From assembly GCF_900113665.1 (NCBI RefSeq), contig NZ_FOQD01000007.1, positions 1 through 64,000 of the forward strand: 64,000 bases of DNA. Direction: 5' to 3'. Source of the DNA: Planctomicrobium piriforme. GTDB taxonomy: Bacteria; Planctomycetota; Planctomycetia; Planctomycetales; Planctomycetaceae. Positions 23,861-32,968 of the stretch are shown here, one piece after another. Position 1 is the stretch's first letter. Each line of letters opens with the position of its first letter. The translations under genes and the position numbers were made by a program. Under the pieces are notes generated by a model. That model had not been told where the DNA came from. It was given only the letters and a program-made list of their open reading frames with translations, and did no database searches.

Positions 23861-24898
23861 ATGCCACACGTGTCAGTACCTGCCCGTCGAAAGGGCTTTA
23901 CGCTCATCGAGTTACTGGTGGTGATCGCGATTATCGCGATCTTGATTGCGTTGTTGTTGCCGGCTGTGCAGCAGGCCCGAGAAGCGGCCCGTCGCTCCCA
24001 GTGCAAGAACAATCTGAAGCAGATTGGTCTGGCACTGCACAACTATCACGACGTGTACAACATGTTTCCCAAAGGACGCTGTACGATCGTCTCCGCCACC
24101 GCTCCCGGCTGGTCTGGTCGGTCCGTCTGGACTGCAATCCTGCCGTATATTGATCAGGCCAACATCTACAACCAGTGGGACTGGAACAACAACTACGACG
24201 ACGGAACGATCAACTCGGCGACAAATGGTCCGCGTTTTAAAAAGATTGCAGGCTTCAAGTGTCCGACTGATCGGGCCTATGGGGGAACGCAACCGGGGAG
24301 CAACTACGCAGGCTGTACGGGTTCCCGGACGAACATGTGGGGTGCCGGCGCGACCGGGCTCGGCATCGGTGTGATCAGTGCAGTTATCGAAACCAACATG
24401 CGAGACGTTCTGGACGGTACCTCAAATGTCGTGATGGTTTCGGAAGTGTTGACTGGCGACGCCTCACAGACCTCCCTGAGCGATTCTGACATTGTGCGGG
24501 CGGCGACTCCGCCAACGTTCGTCAACACGGAAACTCCGACGCCGGCTGAAATTGAATCGGCTGGACAGACCTGTGAAAACGGGACGAATCTCGCGACGGC
24601 AACCGCCGAAGGAGCGAACAGCAATAACGGGATCGACTGGTCCTCGCCTTACCCGACACAGTCGCTGTTTTCGAATGCCGCTCCGCCCAACTGGCGATAT
24701 CGCAGTTGCATGTTTGGCAGCGGGTATGGCTTGTGTGCTGACCGCGACGGTCTCGTCGCAGCACGTTCCCGCCATGTGGGCGGAGTTCAGGCCACCATGG
24801 CTGACGGTTCTGTGCGATTCGTGAGCCAGAACGTCGACCTGACCACCTGGCAGCGTGCCGGGGCCCGTCAGGACGGCAACATTCTCGGCGAGTTCTAA
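23861..24898 (+). CDS. DUF1559 prepilin-like protein (copy 1)
   Basis: A type IV prepilin leader (PARRKG|FTLIELLVVIAIIAIL) is followed by the planctomycete-specific DUF1559 domain: AREAARRSQCKNNLKQIGLA, LHNYHD, AAILPYIDQ-like and cysteine-bearing GFKCPTD regions, and a C-terminal H-x9-DG box in RHVGGVQATMADGSVRFVS. The predicted processing site lies between G and F, leaving an N-terminal helix as a membrane or fibre anchor. The 345-residue length is normal. Start ATG 23861 has GAGGGG upstream. The family is hugely expanded in Planctomycetota and is thought to be secreted through a pseudopilin-type route; individual roles are unknown. A strong terminator follows. Confidence 0.95.
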   Translation: MPHVSVPARRKGFTLIELLVVIAIIAILIALLLPAVQQAREAARRSQCKNNLKQIGLALHNYHDVYNMFPKGRCTIVSATAPGWSGRSVWTAILPYIDQANIYNQWDWNNNYDDGTINSATNGPRFKKIAGFKCPTDRAYGGTQPGSNYAGCTGSRTNMWGAGATGLGIGVISAVIETNMRDVLDGTSNVVMVSEVLTGDASQTSLSDSDIVRAATPPTFVNTETPTPAEIESAGQTCENGTNLATATAEGANSNNGIDWSSPYPTQSLFSNAAPPNWRYRSCMFGSGYGLCADRDGLVAARSRHVGGVQATMADGSVRFVSQNVDLTTWQRAGARQDGNILGEF

Positions 24899-24942
24899 TT
24901 CGCGAAGTCGCTTCGAGCTCGGCTGAATTCGATTTAAGATGA

Positions 24943-24979
24943 CCCGTTGGCAGTCCCCGTGACGGCCAACGGGTTTTTT
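24943..24979 (+). terminator. Rho-independent terminator
   Basis: A stem CCCGTTGGC (24943-24951) and GCCAACGGG (24965-24973) with a 13-base loop is followed by TTTTTTC. It lies 45 bases after the DUF1559 stop. Confidence 0.93.
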
Positions 24980-25003
24980 CTTTCAGTGCAGGCAAACCTC
25001 GCG

Positions 25004-25576
25004 ATGGGTTCAGATGGTCTCCAAACAGTCACGGCTCCCCTTTCGGCAGGGGAACTGGCGGTGCTGTGGACCGTGCGATTGTCGCTGGTTTGCTTCTGGA
25101 TCAGTCTTGAACTGCGGATGCTGGCTGCTGGTCGAGAGCAACGGCTGCAGGCGGCGAGGCTGTTCTGGACGGTGGGTTACGTCGCGTTTGTCGTCCATTT
25201 TCTGACGGCGTTTCACTTTGTGCATCACTGGAGCCATGCCGACGCGTTCGCAGTCACCGCCAGGAGAACTGCACAAACGGTCGGAATGCCTTTCGGGGCC
25301 GGAATCTACGTCAACCACCTGTTTCTGGTTGTGTGGGGAATTGACGTTGTTTGGTGGTGGATCAAGCCGGCGAATTACCTCAGGCGGGCCCGCTGGATGA
25401 CGTGGGCCATTTTGGGGTTCATGGTATTTATTGCGTTCCATGCGACGGTGACATTCGGACAGGGACCGATTCGCTGGTGGGGGTTGGCCGGGACGCTGTG
25501 CCTGGCCGGGAGTTTGGCTTGGACGGCTCTCCGCCGACCGGGTGAAATGGTCACAACGGCAAGGCGGACGTTATAG
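25004..25576 (+). CDS. Integral membrane protein, unknown function
   Basis: The 190-residue product has about five hydrophobic segments (LAVLWTVRLSLVCFWISLEL, FWTVGYVAFVVHFLTAFHFV, YVNHLFLVVWGIDVVWWWI, WAILGFMVFIAFHATVTFG and WWGLAGTLCLAGSLAW). Several histidines lie within or near them (HFLTAFHFVHHWSHAD, VNHLF, FHATVTFG), which might ligate haem or metal, but I do not recognise the family. ATG 25004 is chosen because the frame upstream runs into the terminator hairpin. The next gene, MprF-like, starts 61 bases later on the same strand, so the two may be cotranscribed. Confidence 0.75.
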   Translation: MGSDGLQTVTAPLSAGELAVLWTVRLSLVCFWISLELRMLAAGREQRLQAARLFWTVGYVAFVVHFLTAFHFVHHWSHADAFAVTARRTAQTVGMPFGAGIYVNHLFLVVWGIDVVWWWIKPANYLRRARWMTWAILGFMVFIAFHATVTFGQGPIRWWGLAGTLCLAGSLAWTALRRPGEMVTTARRTL

Positions 25577-25637
25577 TGCCATATTGGCGACGACTCGTTC
25601 CCCGCCCTCCCACCTGACGTTCTTTTGAGCTGCAGCT

Positions 25638-28193
25638 TTGTCCAAGTCTGATATCCGAATCTCGGGCCATGTCGTGGCGGGCCTGAAAGCCCTGATTGCG
25701 ATCGCCATCTGCGCGGGGGCGATCTTCCTGATCCACCGCGAGGTACGGACCTTTCGCTGGCACGACGTGCGGGCGAGCCTGGCCGCGATTCCGCATACCG
25801 CCATTCTGGCGAGCGCCCTGCTGACGGCACTGAATTACGCCATTCTCACCGGCTACGACCTGATTGCCGTGCGGGCGCTGGGTCACCCGTTGCCGTTTGC
25901 CCGGGTGGCGCTGGCGTCATTCACCGGCTTTGTGGCGGCGAACAACTTTGGCGCCCTGTTTGGGGGCACGCCGGTCCGTGCCCGACTGTATTCGGCGTGG
26001 GGGTTTTCGGCGGGAGAGACGGCGCATCTGATCATTCTGGTCGGCAGCACGTTCTGGCTGGGGTTGTTTGCGCTGAGTGGCGCCGTGTTCCTGCTGACGC
26101 CGTTTCCCATTCCAGCTGCGCTGAACCTGCCGTTTCATTCGGTGCGGCCGCTGGGAGCGGTGCTGGCGTTGCTGGCGGTGACGGCCGTTGTGATCTCGTA
26201 TGTGCGGCGGCAGCCAGTGCGGATTGCAGGCTATGAGTTCACGCTGCCGGCGCCGGGGACGCTCGGTCTGCAGTTTCTGGTGGCGACGGCCGATTTCCTG
26301 GTGGCGGCAAGCTGCCTGTATGTGCTGCTGCCCTCTTCCATCACGATGTCGTTTCCGCAGTTTCTGGGGGTGTTTCTGCTGGCGACGGTGGCGGTGGTGC
26401 TGACCAATGTGCCAGGGGGAGTGGGCGTCTTTGAAGCGGTGATTATCACCTTTTCCGGGTCAGCGACGCAGCATGACGTGCTGGCTTCGCTGCTGGTGTT
26501 TCGGGTGATTTATTACTTGTGCCCATTAGCAGTGGCGATGGTTTTGCTGATGGTGCATGAGGTGCGGCCGCACCTGACGATGTTGCAGCGGGTTTCGGCG
26601 ACGGTCAGCGATGCGCTGGGGAGTCTGGTGCCGCGGTTTCTGGCGCTGGGGACGATGATTATCGGAGCGATTCTGTTGTTCTCGGGAGCGACGCCGCCGA
26701 TCTCGGGGCGGCTGGAACTGGTGGAAATGATGCTGCCGCTGTCGGCGGTGGAAGCATCACACTTTCTGGCGAGTCTGGCAGGGGGCGGACTACTGCTGCT
26801 GGGACGCGGACTGATGCGACGGCTCGACGGCGCCTGGTGGGGAGCCGTGCTGTTATTGGGGGCGGCGAGTCTGTTCTCGCTGGCGAAAGGACTCGACTAC
26901 GAGGAAGCCTTTGGTTCGACCTTGCTGCTGCTGATGCTGGTGGCATCAAGAAAAGAGTTCTATCGGCACGGCTCGATTCTGCATCCGAGCTGGACCTCAA
27001 GCTGGATTGCGGCGGTCACGATTGTGGTCGTGTGTTCGGTCTGGCTGGCGATGTTTGCGCATCAGCACGTCGAGTACTCGCACGAGCTGTGGTGGAAGTT
27101 TGCGTTCGATGCCGATGCGCCGCGTGCGCTGCGGGCGGAAGTGGCGGTGATGGTGATGCTGCTGGCGTTTGCCGGCTTCAAACTGTTCAGCGCGGCCTAT
27201 GGCGAACACGAACATACCGCGACGCCTGAGGAGCTGGAGCTCGCCGCGAAGATCATCAGCGCCTCTCCGCGAACAGCGGCCAACCTGGCGCTGCTGGGCG
27301 ACAAGGCGCTGCTGTTCAACGAGGAGAAAACCGCGTTTCTGATGTACGGCGTGCAGTCGCGGTCATGGACGGTGATGGGGGATCCGGTTGGACCGGTCGA
27401 AGACTGGTCAGAGCTGATGTGGGAGTTCCGCGAGCATTGCGACAAGTACGACGCCTGGCCGGTGTTCTATCAGGTCGCGCCGGAAAGCATTCCCAAATAC
27501 GTCGATCAGGGATTCGTGTTGCTGAAGCTGGGCGAGGAAGCCAGGGTGGACGTCACGAAATTCACCATGGACGGCAAGCATCGACAGAGCCTGCGTACGA
27601 CCTGCAATAAACTGCGGAAAGACGGCTGTGAGTTTTCGGTGATCTCCGCCGAACAGGTTCGCGAGGTTCTGCCGCGACTACGGGTGATTTCCGACAAATG
27701 GCTCGAGGACAAGCAGGGCTCTGAGAAGGGCTTCTCGCTGGGTTTTTATGATGAGGCGTATCTCGCCCGATTCCCGTGTGCGATTGTCCGGTTTCAAGGA
27801 GAGATCGTCGCTTTTGCGAATCTCTGGCTGGGGGCCGGAAAAGAAGAATACTCCATCGACCTGATGCGGCACCTGGATACGCCCAAGCGGATGATGGACT
27901 TTCTGTTCGTCGAACTCATCGCGTGGGGGAAGCAGGAGGGCTACAGGTGGTTCAACATGGGGATGGCCCCGCTCTCGGGTATCGAATCGCACGAGTTGTC
28001 GCCGGCGTGGAACAAGATGGCCGCCCTGCTCTTCAAACACGGCGACCGGTTCTACAGCTTCGAAGGCTTGCGGGAGTACAAGAACAAGTTCGACCCAGTC
28101 TGGACCCCGCGCTACCTGGCAGCACCGGGCGGACTCGCGCTGCCGCGCATTCTGGCGGACGTGACACGGTTGATTGCCCGCACGCGGGATTGA
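25638..28193 (+). CDS. mprF: MprF-like bifunctional flippase/aminoacyl-phosphatidylglycerol synthase
   Basis: MprF proteins add an amino acid (usually lysine) from aminoacyl-tRNA to phosphatidylglycerol and flip the product, lowering surface charge and giving resistance to cationic peptides. The 851 residues show the expected layout. An N-terminal multi-pass domain (about residues 10-500, including FTGFVAANNFGALFGGTPVR and TNVPGGVGVFEAVI) is followed by a cytoplasmic DUF2156 domain (about 530-840) with AFLMYGVQSRSWTVMGDPVG, YQVAPESIPKY, GFSLGFYDEAYLARFP, YSIDLMRH and FNMGMAPLSGIESHE. The start is a TTG with only weak upstream signal and may be a few codons off. It follows a small membrane protein. 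Confidence 0.92.
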   Translation: MSKSDIRISGHVVAGLKALIAIAICAGAIFLIHREVRTFRWHDVRASLAAIPHTAILASALLTALNYAILTGYDLIAVRALGHPLPFARVALASFTGFVAANNFGALFGGTPVRARLYSAWGFSAGETAHLIILVGSTFWLGLFALSGAVFLLTPFPIPAALNLPFHSVRPLGAVLALLAVTAVVISYVRRQPVRIAGYEFTLPAPGTLGLQFLVATADFLVAASCLYVLLPSSITMSFPQFLGVFLLATVAVVLTNVPGGVGVFEAVIITFSGSATQHDVLASLLVFRVIYYLCPLAVAMVLLMVHEVRPHLTMLQRVSATVSDALGSLVPRFLALGTMIIGAILLFSGATPPISGRLELVEMMLPLSAVEASHFLASLAGGGLLLLGRGLMRRLDGAWWGAVLLLGAASLFSLAKGLDYEEAFGSTLLLLMLVASRKEFYRHGSILHPSWTSSWIAAVTIVVVCSVWLAMFAHQHVEYSHELWWKFAFDADAPRALRAEVAVMVMLLAFAGFKLFSAAYGEHEHTATPEELELAAKIISASPRTAANLALLGDKALLFNEEKTAFLMYGVQSRSWTVMGDPVGPVEDWSELMWEFREHCDKYDAWPVFYQVAPESIPKYVDQGFVLLKLGEEARVDVTKFTMDGKHRQSLRTTCNKLRKDGCEFSVISAEQVREVLPRLRVISDKWLEDKQGSEKGFSLGFYDEAYLARFPCAIVRFQGEIVAFANLWLGAGKEEYSIDLMRHLDTPKRMMDFLFVELIAWGKQEGYRWFNMGMAPLSGIESHELSPAWNKMAALLFKHGDRFYSFEGLREYKNKFDPVWTPRYLAAPGGLALPRILADVTRLIARTRD

Positions 28194-28205
28194 AGCTGGG
28201 TTCCC

Positions 28206-28283
28206 AAAAATCCGAAGCACGAAATCCGAAACAAGCTGACTGGAACCTGTTTGGGATTTCGAAATTCGTGCTTCGAATTTTCA
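28206..28283. repeat. Dispersed palindromic repeat, family A, copy 3
   Basis: AAAATCCGAAGCACGAAATC and CGAAACAAG form the left arm; GGGATTTCGAAATTCGTGCT and TCGAATTTT form the right arm. The element sits between convergent mprF and leuC and may act as a bidirectional terminator. Confidence 0.78.
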
Positions 28284-28296
28284 CCCGCACATCCGA

Positions 28297-29715
28297 CTAC
28301 ACCAATGCAGCGTGCATTTCTCTGGCGTCGGTGACGTGGCCTTCGATGGCGGCGGCGGCGACCATGACGGGGCTCATCAGCAGCGTGCGGCCGGTCGGGC
28401 TCCCTTGTCGGCCCTTGAAGTTGCGGTTCGAGGACGAAGCACAGATCTCGCGGCCTTTGAGTTTGTCGGGATTCATCGCCAGGCACATCGAGCAGCCGGC
28501 GCTGCGCCATTCGAAACCGGCTTCGCTGAAGATGCGGTCGAGTCCTTCGGACTCGGCCTGTTTCGCGATCAGTTGCGAGCCTGGGACGACGAGGGCCTTG
28601 ACCCCTTTGGCGACATGCTTGCCGCGGACGAATTCGGCGGCTTCGCGAAGGTCCGAGATTCGGCCGTTGGTGCAGGAACCGATAAAGGCGACGTCGATTT
28701 TCACGCCCCGCATTGACTGGCCTGCCTGCAGGTCCATGAACAGTAAGGCTTCCTTCACGCCGGCCTGTTCTTCGGCCGGAAAATCTTCCACGGCAGGAAT
28801 CGCTTCGCAGATGCCCACGGACTGGCCGGGGTTGATTCCCCAGGTGACGGTCGGTTCGATATCCCCTGCGTCGAAGACCACTTCGTCATCGAAATGGGCG
28901 TCGAGCGGACTGGCAAGCGACAGCCACCATTCGGCCGCCTTTTCGAACTCGGCCCCCTTGGGAGTGAAGGGGCGTCCCCGCAGGTACTCGACGGTTTTCA
29001 TGTCGGGGTTGCAGTACCCGCAACGGGCTCCCCCTTCGATGCTCATATTGCAGACGGTCATCCGTTCTTCCATCGACATGGCGTCGAAGACGTCGCCGGC
29101 GTATTCGTAGGCGTATCCGACGCCGCCGTTCACGCCGAGCTGGCGGATGATGTAGAGGATAACGTCTTTGGCATAGACGCCGGGTGCGAGTTCGCCGTTC
29201 ACGACGATCCGCTTCACCTTGGGCTTGTTCATCGCCAGGGTCTGGGTGGAGAGGACATAGGCCACCTGCGAGGTACCGATGCCGAAGGCGATGGTGCCGA
29301 AGGCTCCATGTGTGGAGGTGTGGCTGTCGCCGCAGGCAATGGTGAGGCCGGGCTGTGTGAGACCCTGTTCCGGTCCGACGGCGTGGACGATGCCCTGTTT
29401 GCCGCCGCCAATGTCGAGCAGCGTCACGCCGAATTCTTTGCAATTCTTCTCGATCGCCGACATCATCTCTTCGGCGAGTTCGTCCTTAAAAGGGCGGAGT
29501 TGTACGTCGGTCGGGACGATGTGGTCGACGGTGGCCATGGTCCGTTCGGGCGCAAGGACTTTCAGTCCGCGATCGCGGAGCATTTCGAACGCCTGGGGGC
29601 TGGTGACTTCGTGAATCAGGTGCAGGCCGATGAAGAGCTGCGTCTGCCCGGAGGGCAGCGTGCCTACTGTGTGGAGATCCCAGACTTTTTCGAACAGATT
29701 CCGCTTGTCGCTCAT
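28297..29715 (-). CDS. leuC: 3-isopropylmalate dehydratase large subunit
   Basis: LeuC with LeuD isomerises 2-isopropylmalate to 3-isopropylmalate in leucine synthesis, using a [4Fe-4S] cluster. The 472-residue protein begins MSDKRNLFEKVWDLHTVG and carries IACGDSHTSTHGAFGTIAFG and the cluster cysteines in VAFIGSCTNGRISDLREAA and SAGCSMCLAMNPD. The C-terminal LKGREICASSSNRNFKGRQG motif is also typical. AGGA lies 9 bases before ATG 29715. The frame is open further upstream but the extra sequence is not LeuC-like. No leuD is adjacent in the window. It diverges from an FG-GAP gene across a 263-base promoter region. Confidence 0.97.
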   Translation of the reverse strand: MSDKRNLFEKVWDLHTVGTLPSGQTQLFIGLHLIHEVTSPQAFEMLRDRGLKVLAPERTMATVDHIVPTDVQLRPFKDELAEEMMSAIEKNCKEFGVTLLDIGGGKQGIVHAVGPEQGLTQPGLTIACGDSHTSTHGAFGTIAFGIGTSQVAYVLSTQTLAMNKPKVKRIVVNGELAPGVYAKDVILYIIRQLGVNGGVGYAYEYAGDVFDAMSMEERMTVCNMSIEGGARCGYCNPDMKTVEYLRGRPFTPKGAEFEKAAEWWLSLASPLDAHFDDEVVFDAGDIEPTVTWGINPGQSVGICEAIPAVEDFPAEEQAGVKEALLFMDLQAGQSMRGVKIDVAFIGSCTNGRISDLREAAEFVRGKHVAKGVKALVVPGSQLIAKQAESEGLDRIFSEAGFEWRSAGCSMCLAMNPDKLKGREICASSSNRNFKGRQGSPTGRTLLMSPVMVAAAAIEGHVTDAREMHAALV

Positions 29716-29978
29716 GCTACTTCGTCCTGCGATGTTGGGCTCGGCCGGCGCGCAGTCGCACCGGCGTGGCAAGTCCTCCAGTGTACGGACGCCCCGGTGG
29801 CATTGTCCACTGGCCGGATTGAACGGAGGGGTCAGAAAATGCTGGAAGCCGCGATGGCCGTAAGTTTTGAGTAATTTGCCGGTCGGCCGCCATCCGCCTA
29901 TGCTTATCTGTCTTCCGCAGTCAGTCACGACTTGGGTTGCGGCCTGCACAGACCAGTCACGCTAGGGGAATTCCGGAC

Positions 29979-31268
29979 ATGGGGGCCACTGGGCGCAATC
30001 TTCTGCTGGTCGGAGCGGCGGTCGCGATCCCGATTGTCACTGCCTGGTTGCTGCCGCGCATCCCTTCCGTGCAGCGACTGCCTCCCCTGCACTTTGGCGG
30101 GATGAGCTACCCGGCTTCACCCCTGAAGTTTGAGCGAAAGACGATCGGACCGGAGCCGGTGGGGCTGCCGTTGATTACCAACGTGCAGATCCTCGATTTC
30201 GACGGCGATGGAAAGCAGGAAATTCTGGCCTGCGATGCCAGCAAAAGCTGTCTGTCGGTTTTTCGCCCGTCAGGCGAGGGAGTCTGGACGGAAGAAGTGC
30301 TGATCGAAGACCTCAACGCCCCGGCGCATGTCACCTGCGCCGATGTCGACGGAGACGGCGATCTCGACATCATCATTGCGATCCTCGGCAATCTGTACCC
30401 CGATGACAGCGTGGTCGGCCGAGTCGAGTTGTATGAGAAAAGCGACAAGGGGTACGTTCGCCATGTGATTCTTGACGACGTTCGACGCGTGGCCGATGTG
30501 CAGCCCGGCGACTTCGACAAGGATGGGGATCTCGATCTGGCAGTGGCGGTGTTTGGATACGCCCGAGGTCAGGTGCTGTGGCTGGAGAACCGCGGCGGCT
30601 TGAAGTTTCTGGATCACGAACTGCTCAATGCGCCCGGCACCATTCATGTGCCTGTGGCGGATTACGACGGCGACGGCGATCTCGATATCGCAGCGTGCGT
30701 CACCCAGGATGAAGAAGAGATCTGGGGCTTTGAGAATCTCGGCAACGGCGAGTTTCGTTCACATCGGTTGTGGTTCACGGTGAACCTCGATCTGGGGAGC
30801 GCCGGCCTCATCAGTGCCGATCTCGACAAAGATGGGGACGTGGATCTCATTCTGCCTGCCGGAGACAACCTCGAAGACCTCGACGCCTATCCGCAGCCGT
30901 ATCATGGCTGCTACTGGTTTGAGAACACGGGGAACTGGAAGTTCGCGCCGCGCCGGATTTCCAACCTGGGCGGCACTTATGCGGCCGCGACCGCGGATCT
31001 GAATGCGGACGGCCATCTCGATGTGGTTCTGGTGAGCATGACCAACGACTGGTTCGACCCGCAGAGCGCCAGCGTGGTGTGGCTGGAGAACGACGGACAA
31101 CAGAATTTTAAAACCTGGCAGATCGACTCGACCCCAATTCATCTTGTGACGGTGGCGACAGGCGACCTGAATGGAGACGGCCGGGACGACATCGTGGCGG
31201 GCGGACTCAATATGCGGAAGCCGTTTGAACGCATGACCCGGGTTTCGGCATGGCTGCAGGCGCCGTAG
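29979..31268 (+). CDS. FG-GAP/VCBS beta-propeller protein, membrane-anchored
   Basis: A single N-terminal hydrophobic segment (LLLVGAAVAIPIVTAWLL) is followed by about seven repeats with calcium-binding DxDxDG loops, such as DFDGDGKQE, DVDGDGDLD, DFDKDGDLD, DYDGDGDLD, DLDKDGDVD, DLNADGHLD and DLNGDGRDD. Such propellers resemble integrin alpha-subunit repeats and are usually extracytoplasmic. ATG 29979 has AGGGGAA 8 bases upstream. A TPR protein begins 38 bases after the stop, a pairing that suggests both belong to one surface or periplasmic complex. The binding partner is unknown. Confidence 0.9.
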   Translation: MGATGRNLLLVGAAVAIPIVTAWLLPRIPSVQRLPPLHFGGMSYPASPLKFERKTIGPEPVGLPLITNVQILDFDGDGKQEILACDASKSCLSVFRPSGEGVWTEEVLIEDLNAPAHVTCADVDGDGDLDIIIAILGNLYPDDSVVGRVELYEKSDKGYVRHVILDDVRRVADVQPGDFDKDGDLDLAVAVFGYARGQVLWLENRGGLKFLDHELLNAPGTIHVPVADYDGDGDLDIAACVTQDEEEIWGFENLGNGEFRSHRLWFTVNLDLGSAGLISADLDKDGDVDLILPAGDNLEDLDAYPQPYHGCYWFENTGNWKFAPRRISNLGGTYAAATADLNADGHLDVVLVSMTNDWFDPQSASVVWLENDGQQNFKTWQIDSTPIHLVTVATGDLNGDGRDDIVAGGLNMRKPFERMTRVSAWLQAP

Positions 31269-31306
31269 ATGAGGGGTTAGGGGCCCGGAAAATTCAAGGT
31301 GTGACG

Positions 31307-32695
31307 ATGCGTAAAGTGACCGTGATTCTGATCGTCTTCGTGGGGGTCGAACTGCTGATTGCCGGTGCGCTGCTGGTGAGGAAGTCATTCCAACGAACGC
31401 CGCTGCTGCCGCAGACGTTGTCGGACGATCCTCTCTTCGCCAGCCAGTTGCAGATTCTGGCGGACGAGGCCCAGCAGAAGGGGAACGCTGACCAGTGGCT
31501 CGAACTGGGTCAGGCGCTGCTTTCACATGGTTACTACGATCACGCCGAGCTTGCCTTCCGGCATGCCGCGGCCGTTGCCCCTGGCAGCCAGGAAGCACAC
31601 TTTGGGCTGGCGTTCTGCCTCGATCGGACAGGCCGCATGGCCGAGAGCGAACCGGAATATCGCCGGGCGATTGAACTCAACGATCGCCCGAATGCTCCCA
31701 ATAAATTGACGCAATATGCCTGGTCGGCAATCGGGCGGAATCTGCTACGGGAAGAAAAGGCGGACGAAGCCGAAGCGGTGTTCCGCAAAACGGCCCGTAT
31801 TCAGGCTCATAGTCTGCAGCTCGCGAAGCTGATGATCCGCTCCGGAAGAGCGGCCGAGGCGCTCCCCGTCATTGAAGAGGGACTGAAGCAATATCCCCAG
31901 TCGCTGGAATTCCGGGTTCTCAAGTACGAGGCGTTCAAGGCTCTGAATCGGCCTGAGGATGCGGAAAAGGTTGCCGATCAGCTGGAGCGGGTGAAATCGA
32001 GCGTGACGCTCAATTTCAACACCGACTTCGTCAGCGCCTACCGGAAACGGGCAGGCTTCGACAAGGCGATTGAAGACTACAACCGTCTGGTTCCGACGAA
32101 CGATTTCGATCGCATTGCCGCACAGCTGCAGAAACTGATCGATGAGATTGGCGACCTGCAGGTGCCGGTGTATCGCATTGCCCGAGTACGGATGTCTGAG
32201 GTCGAGATGCAGCGTCACAAGCCTGAGAAGATTCATCAGATGGTGGACGAACTGCATGCGAAAGGGATTGCGGATCCCGATCTGCTGCAATTCGAAGGGG
32301 CGGCGTTGTCGATGGAGAATCAGCCAGGCCAGGCTGCTGAATTGTGGTTGCGAGCGGCGAAGATGGCGCCGAACGCCGGACTCGATCGCGAACTGGTCAA
32401 ATACTTCACCCAGAAGGGCGATCTGCAGCAGCGAGATTTCTTTCTGGCGGACGAAGCCATGCTGAATGGGCAGCAGTTGTACTGGGGAAATCAGGTCGCC
32501 GATGCGTTGCCGTATCTGCAGAAGTCGGTCGAGCTCAATCCGCAGAACGCGAAGGCCTGGTTCTATCTCGGGCAGGTTCAACGGGTGCTGGGGCATCAGG
32601 CCGAGGCGCTGAACGCGTATGAGCGGTGTGCGGCGATTGATCCCATGCATGGGCGGGCGCTGCGGGAGATTGCGGAGTTGAAGAAGAAGGCGTGA
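31307..32695 (+). CDS. TPR-repeat protein with N-terminal membrane anchor
   Basis: The 462-residue product starts with one transmembrane helix (VILIVFVGVELLIAGALLV). It then carries repeated helical pairs of the tetratricopeptide type, for example YYDHAELAFRHAAAVAPGSQ, RMAESEPEYRRAIELNDR, ADEAEAVFRKTARIQ and the last repeat DALPYLQKSVELNPQNAKAW followed by LGHQAEALNAYERCAAIDP. TPRs mediate protein-protein contact. The orientation of the helix suggests the repeats lie outside the cytoplasm. ATG 31307 has AAGGTG upstream. It is downstream of, and probably cotranscribed with, the FG-GAP protein. Confidence 0.88.
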   Translation: MRKVTVILIVFVGVELLIAGALLVRKSFQRTPLLPQTLSDDPLFASQLQILADEAQQKGNADQWLELGQALLSHGYYDHAELAFRHAAAVAPGSQEAHFGLAFCLDRTGRMAESEPEYRRAIELNDRPNAPNKLTQYAWSAIGRNLLREEKADEAEAVFRKTARIQAHSLQLAKLMIRSGRAAEALPVIEEGLKQYPQSLEFRVLKYEAFKALNRPEDAEKVADQLERVKSSVTLNFNTDFVSAYRKRAGFDKAIEDYNRLVPTNDFDRIAAQLQKLIDEIGDLQVPVYRIARVRMSEVEMQRHKPEKIHQMVDELHAKGIADPDLLQFEGAALSMENQPGQAAELWLRAAKMAPNAGLDRELVKYFTQKGDLQQRDFFLADEAMLNGQQLYWGNQVADALPYLQKSVELNPQNAKAWFYLGQVQRVLGHQAEALNAYERCAAIDPMHGRALREIAELKKKA

Positions 32696-32770
32696 GCGGC
32701 GGGTCTTGCAGTGAGGGTACCTGAGCCGCAATCAATCGCGGCAATGATCATCGCCGGCCTGCTGGCACCG

Positions 32771-32968
32771 TCAGACCAAGGTGGCGAATGGACGAAGCCG
32801 TGCTACGAACTTCGTCAGCCCCTGTTTCTCGAACGTCTCCAACAGTTCCTCTGCCGTTTTGGTTGGGTTATGCAGGCTCTCCCGTTGTCGCTTGACCGTG
32901 ACCAAAACCAGAGCAGGAGCCGCTATTCTCGCCTGCGGAAAGATGAATACCAAAAAAGCAAGATCCAT
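32771..32968 (-). pseudogene. PIN-domain toxin remnant (internal deletion)
   Basis: The start codon overlaps the antitoxin stop in a TAATG arrangement, as expected for a type II toxin-antitoxin operon. Only 65 residues remain. The last 40 or so (VKRQRESLHNPTKTAEELLE, TFEKQGLTKFVARLRPFATL) look like the C-terminus of PIN-domain toxins paired with excisionase-like antitoxins. The catalytic acidic residues and most of the fold, about 120 residues, are missing between the first few codons and this tail. It is therefore an internally deleted and presumably inactive toxin gene. Confidence 0.65.
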
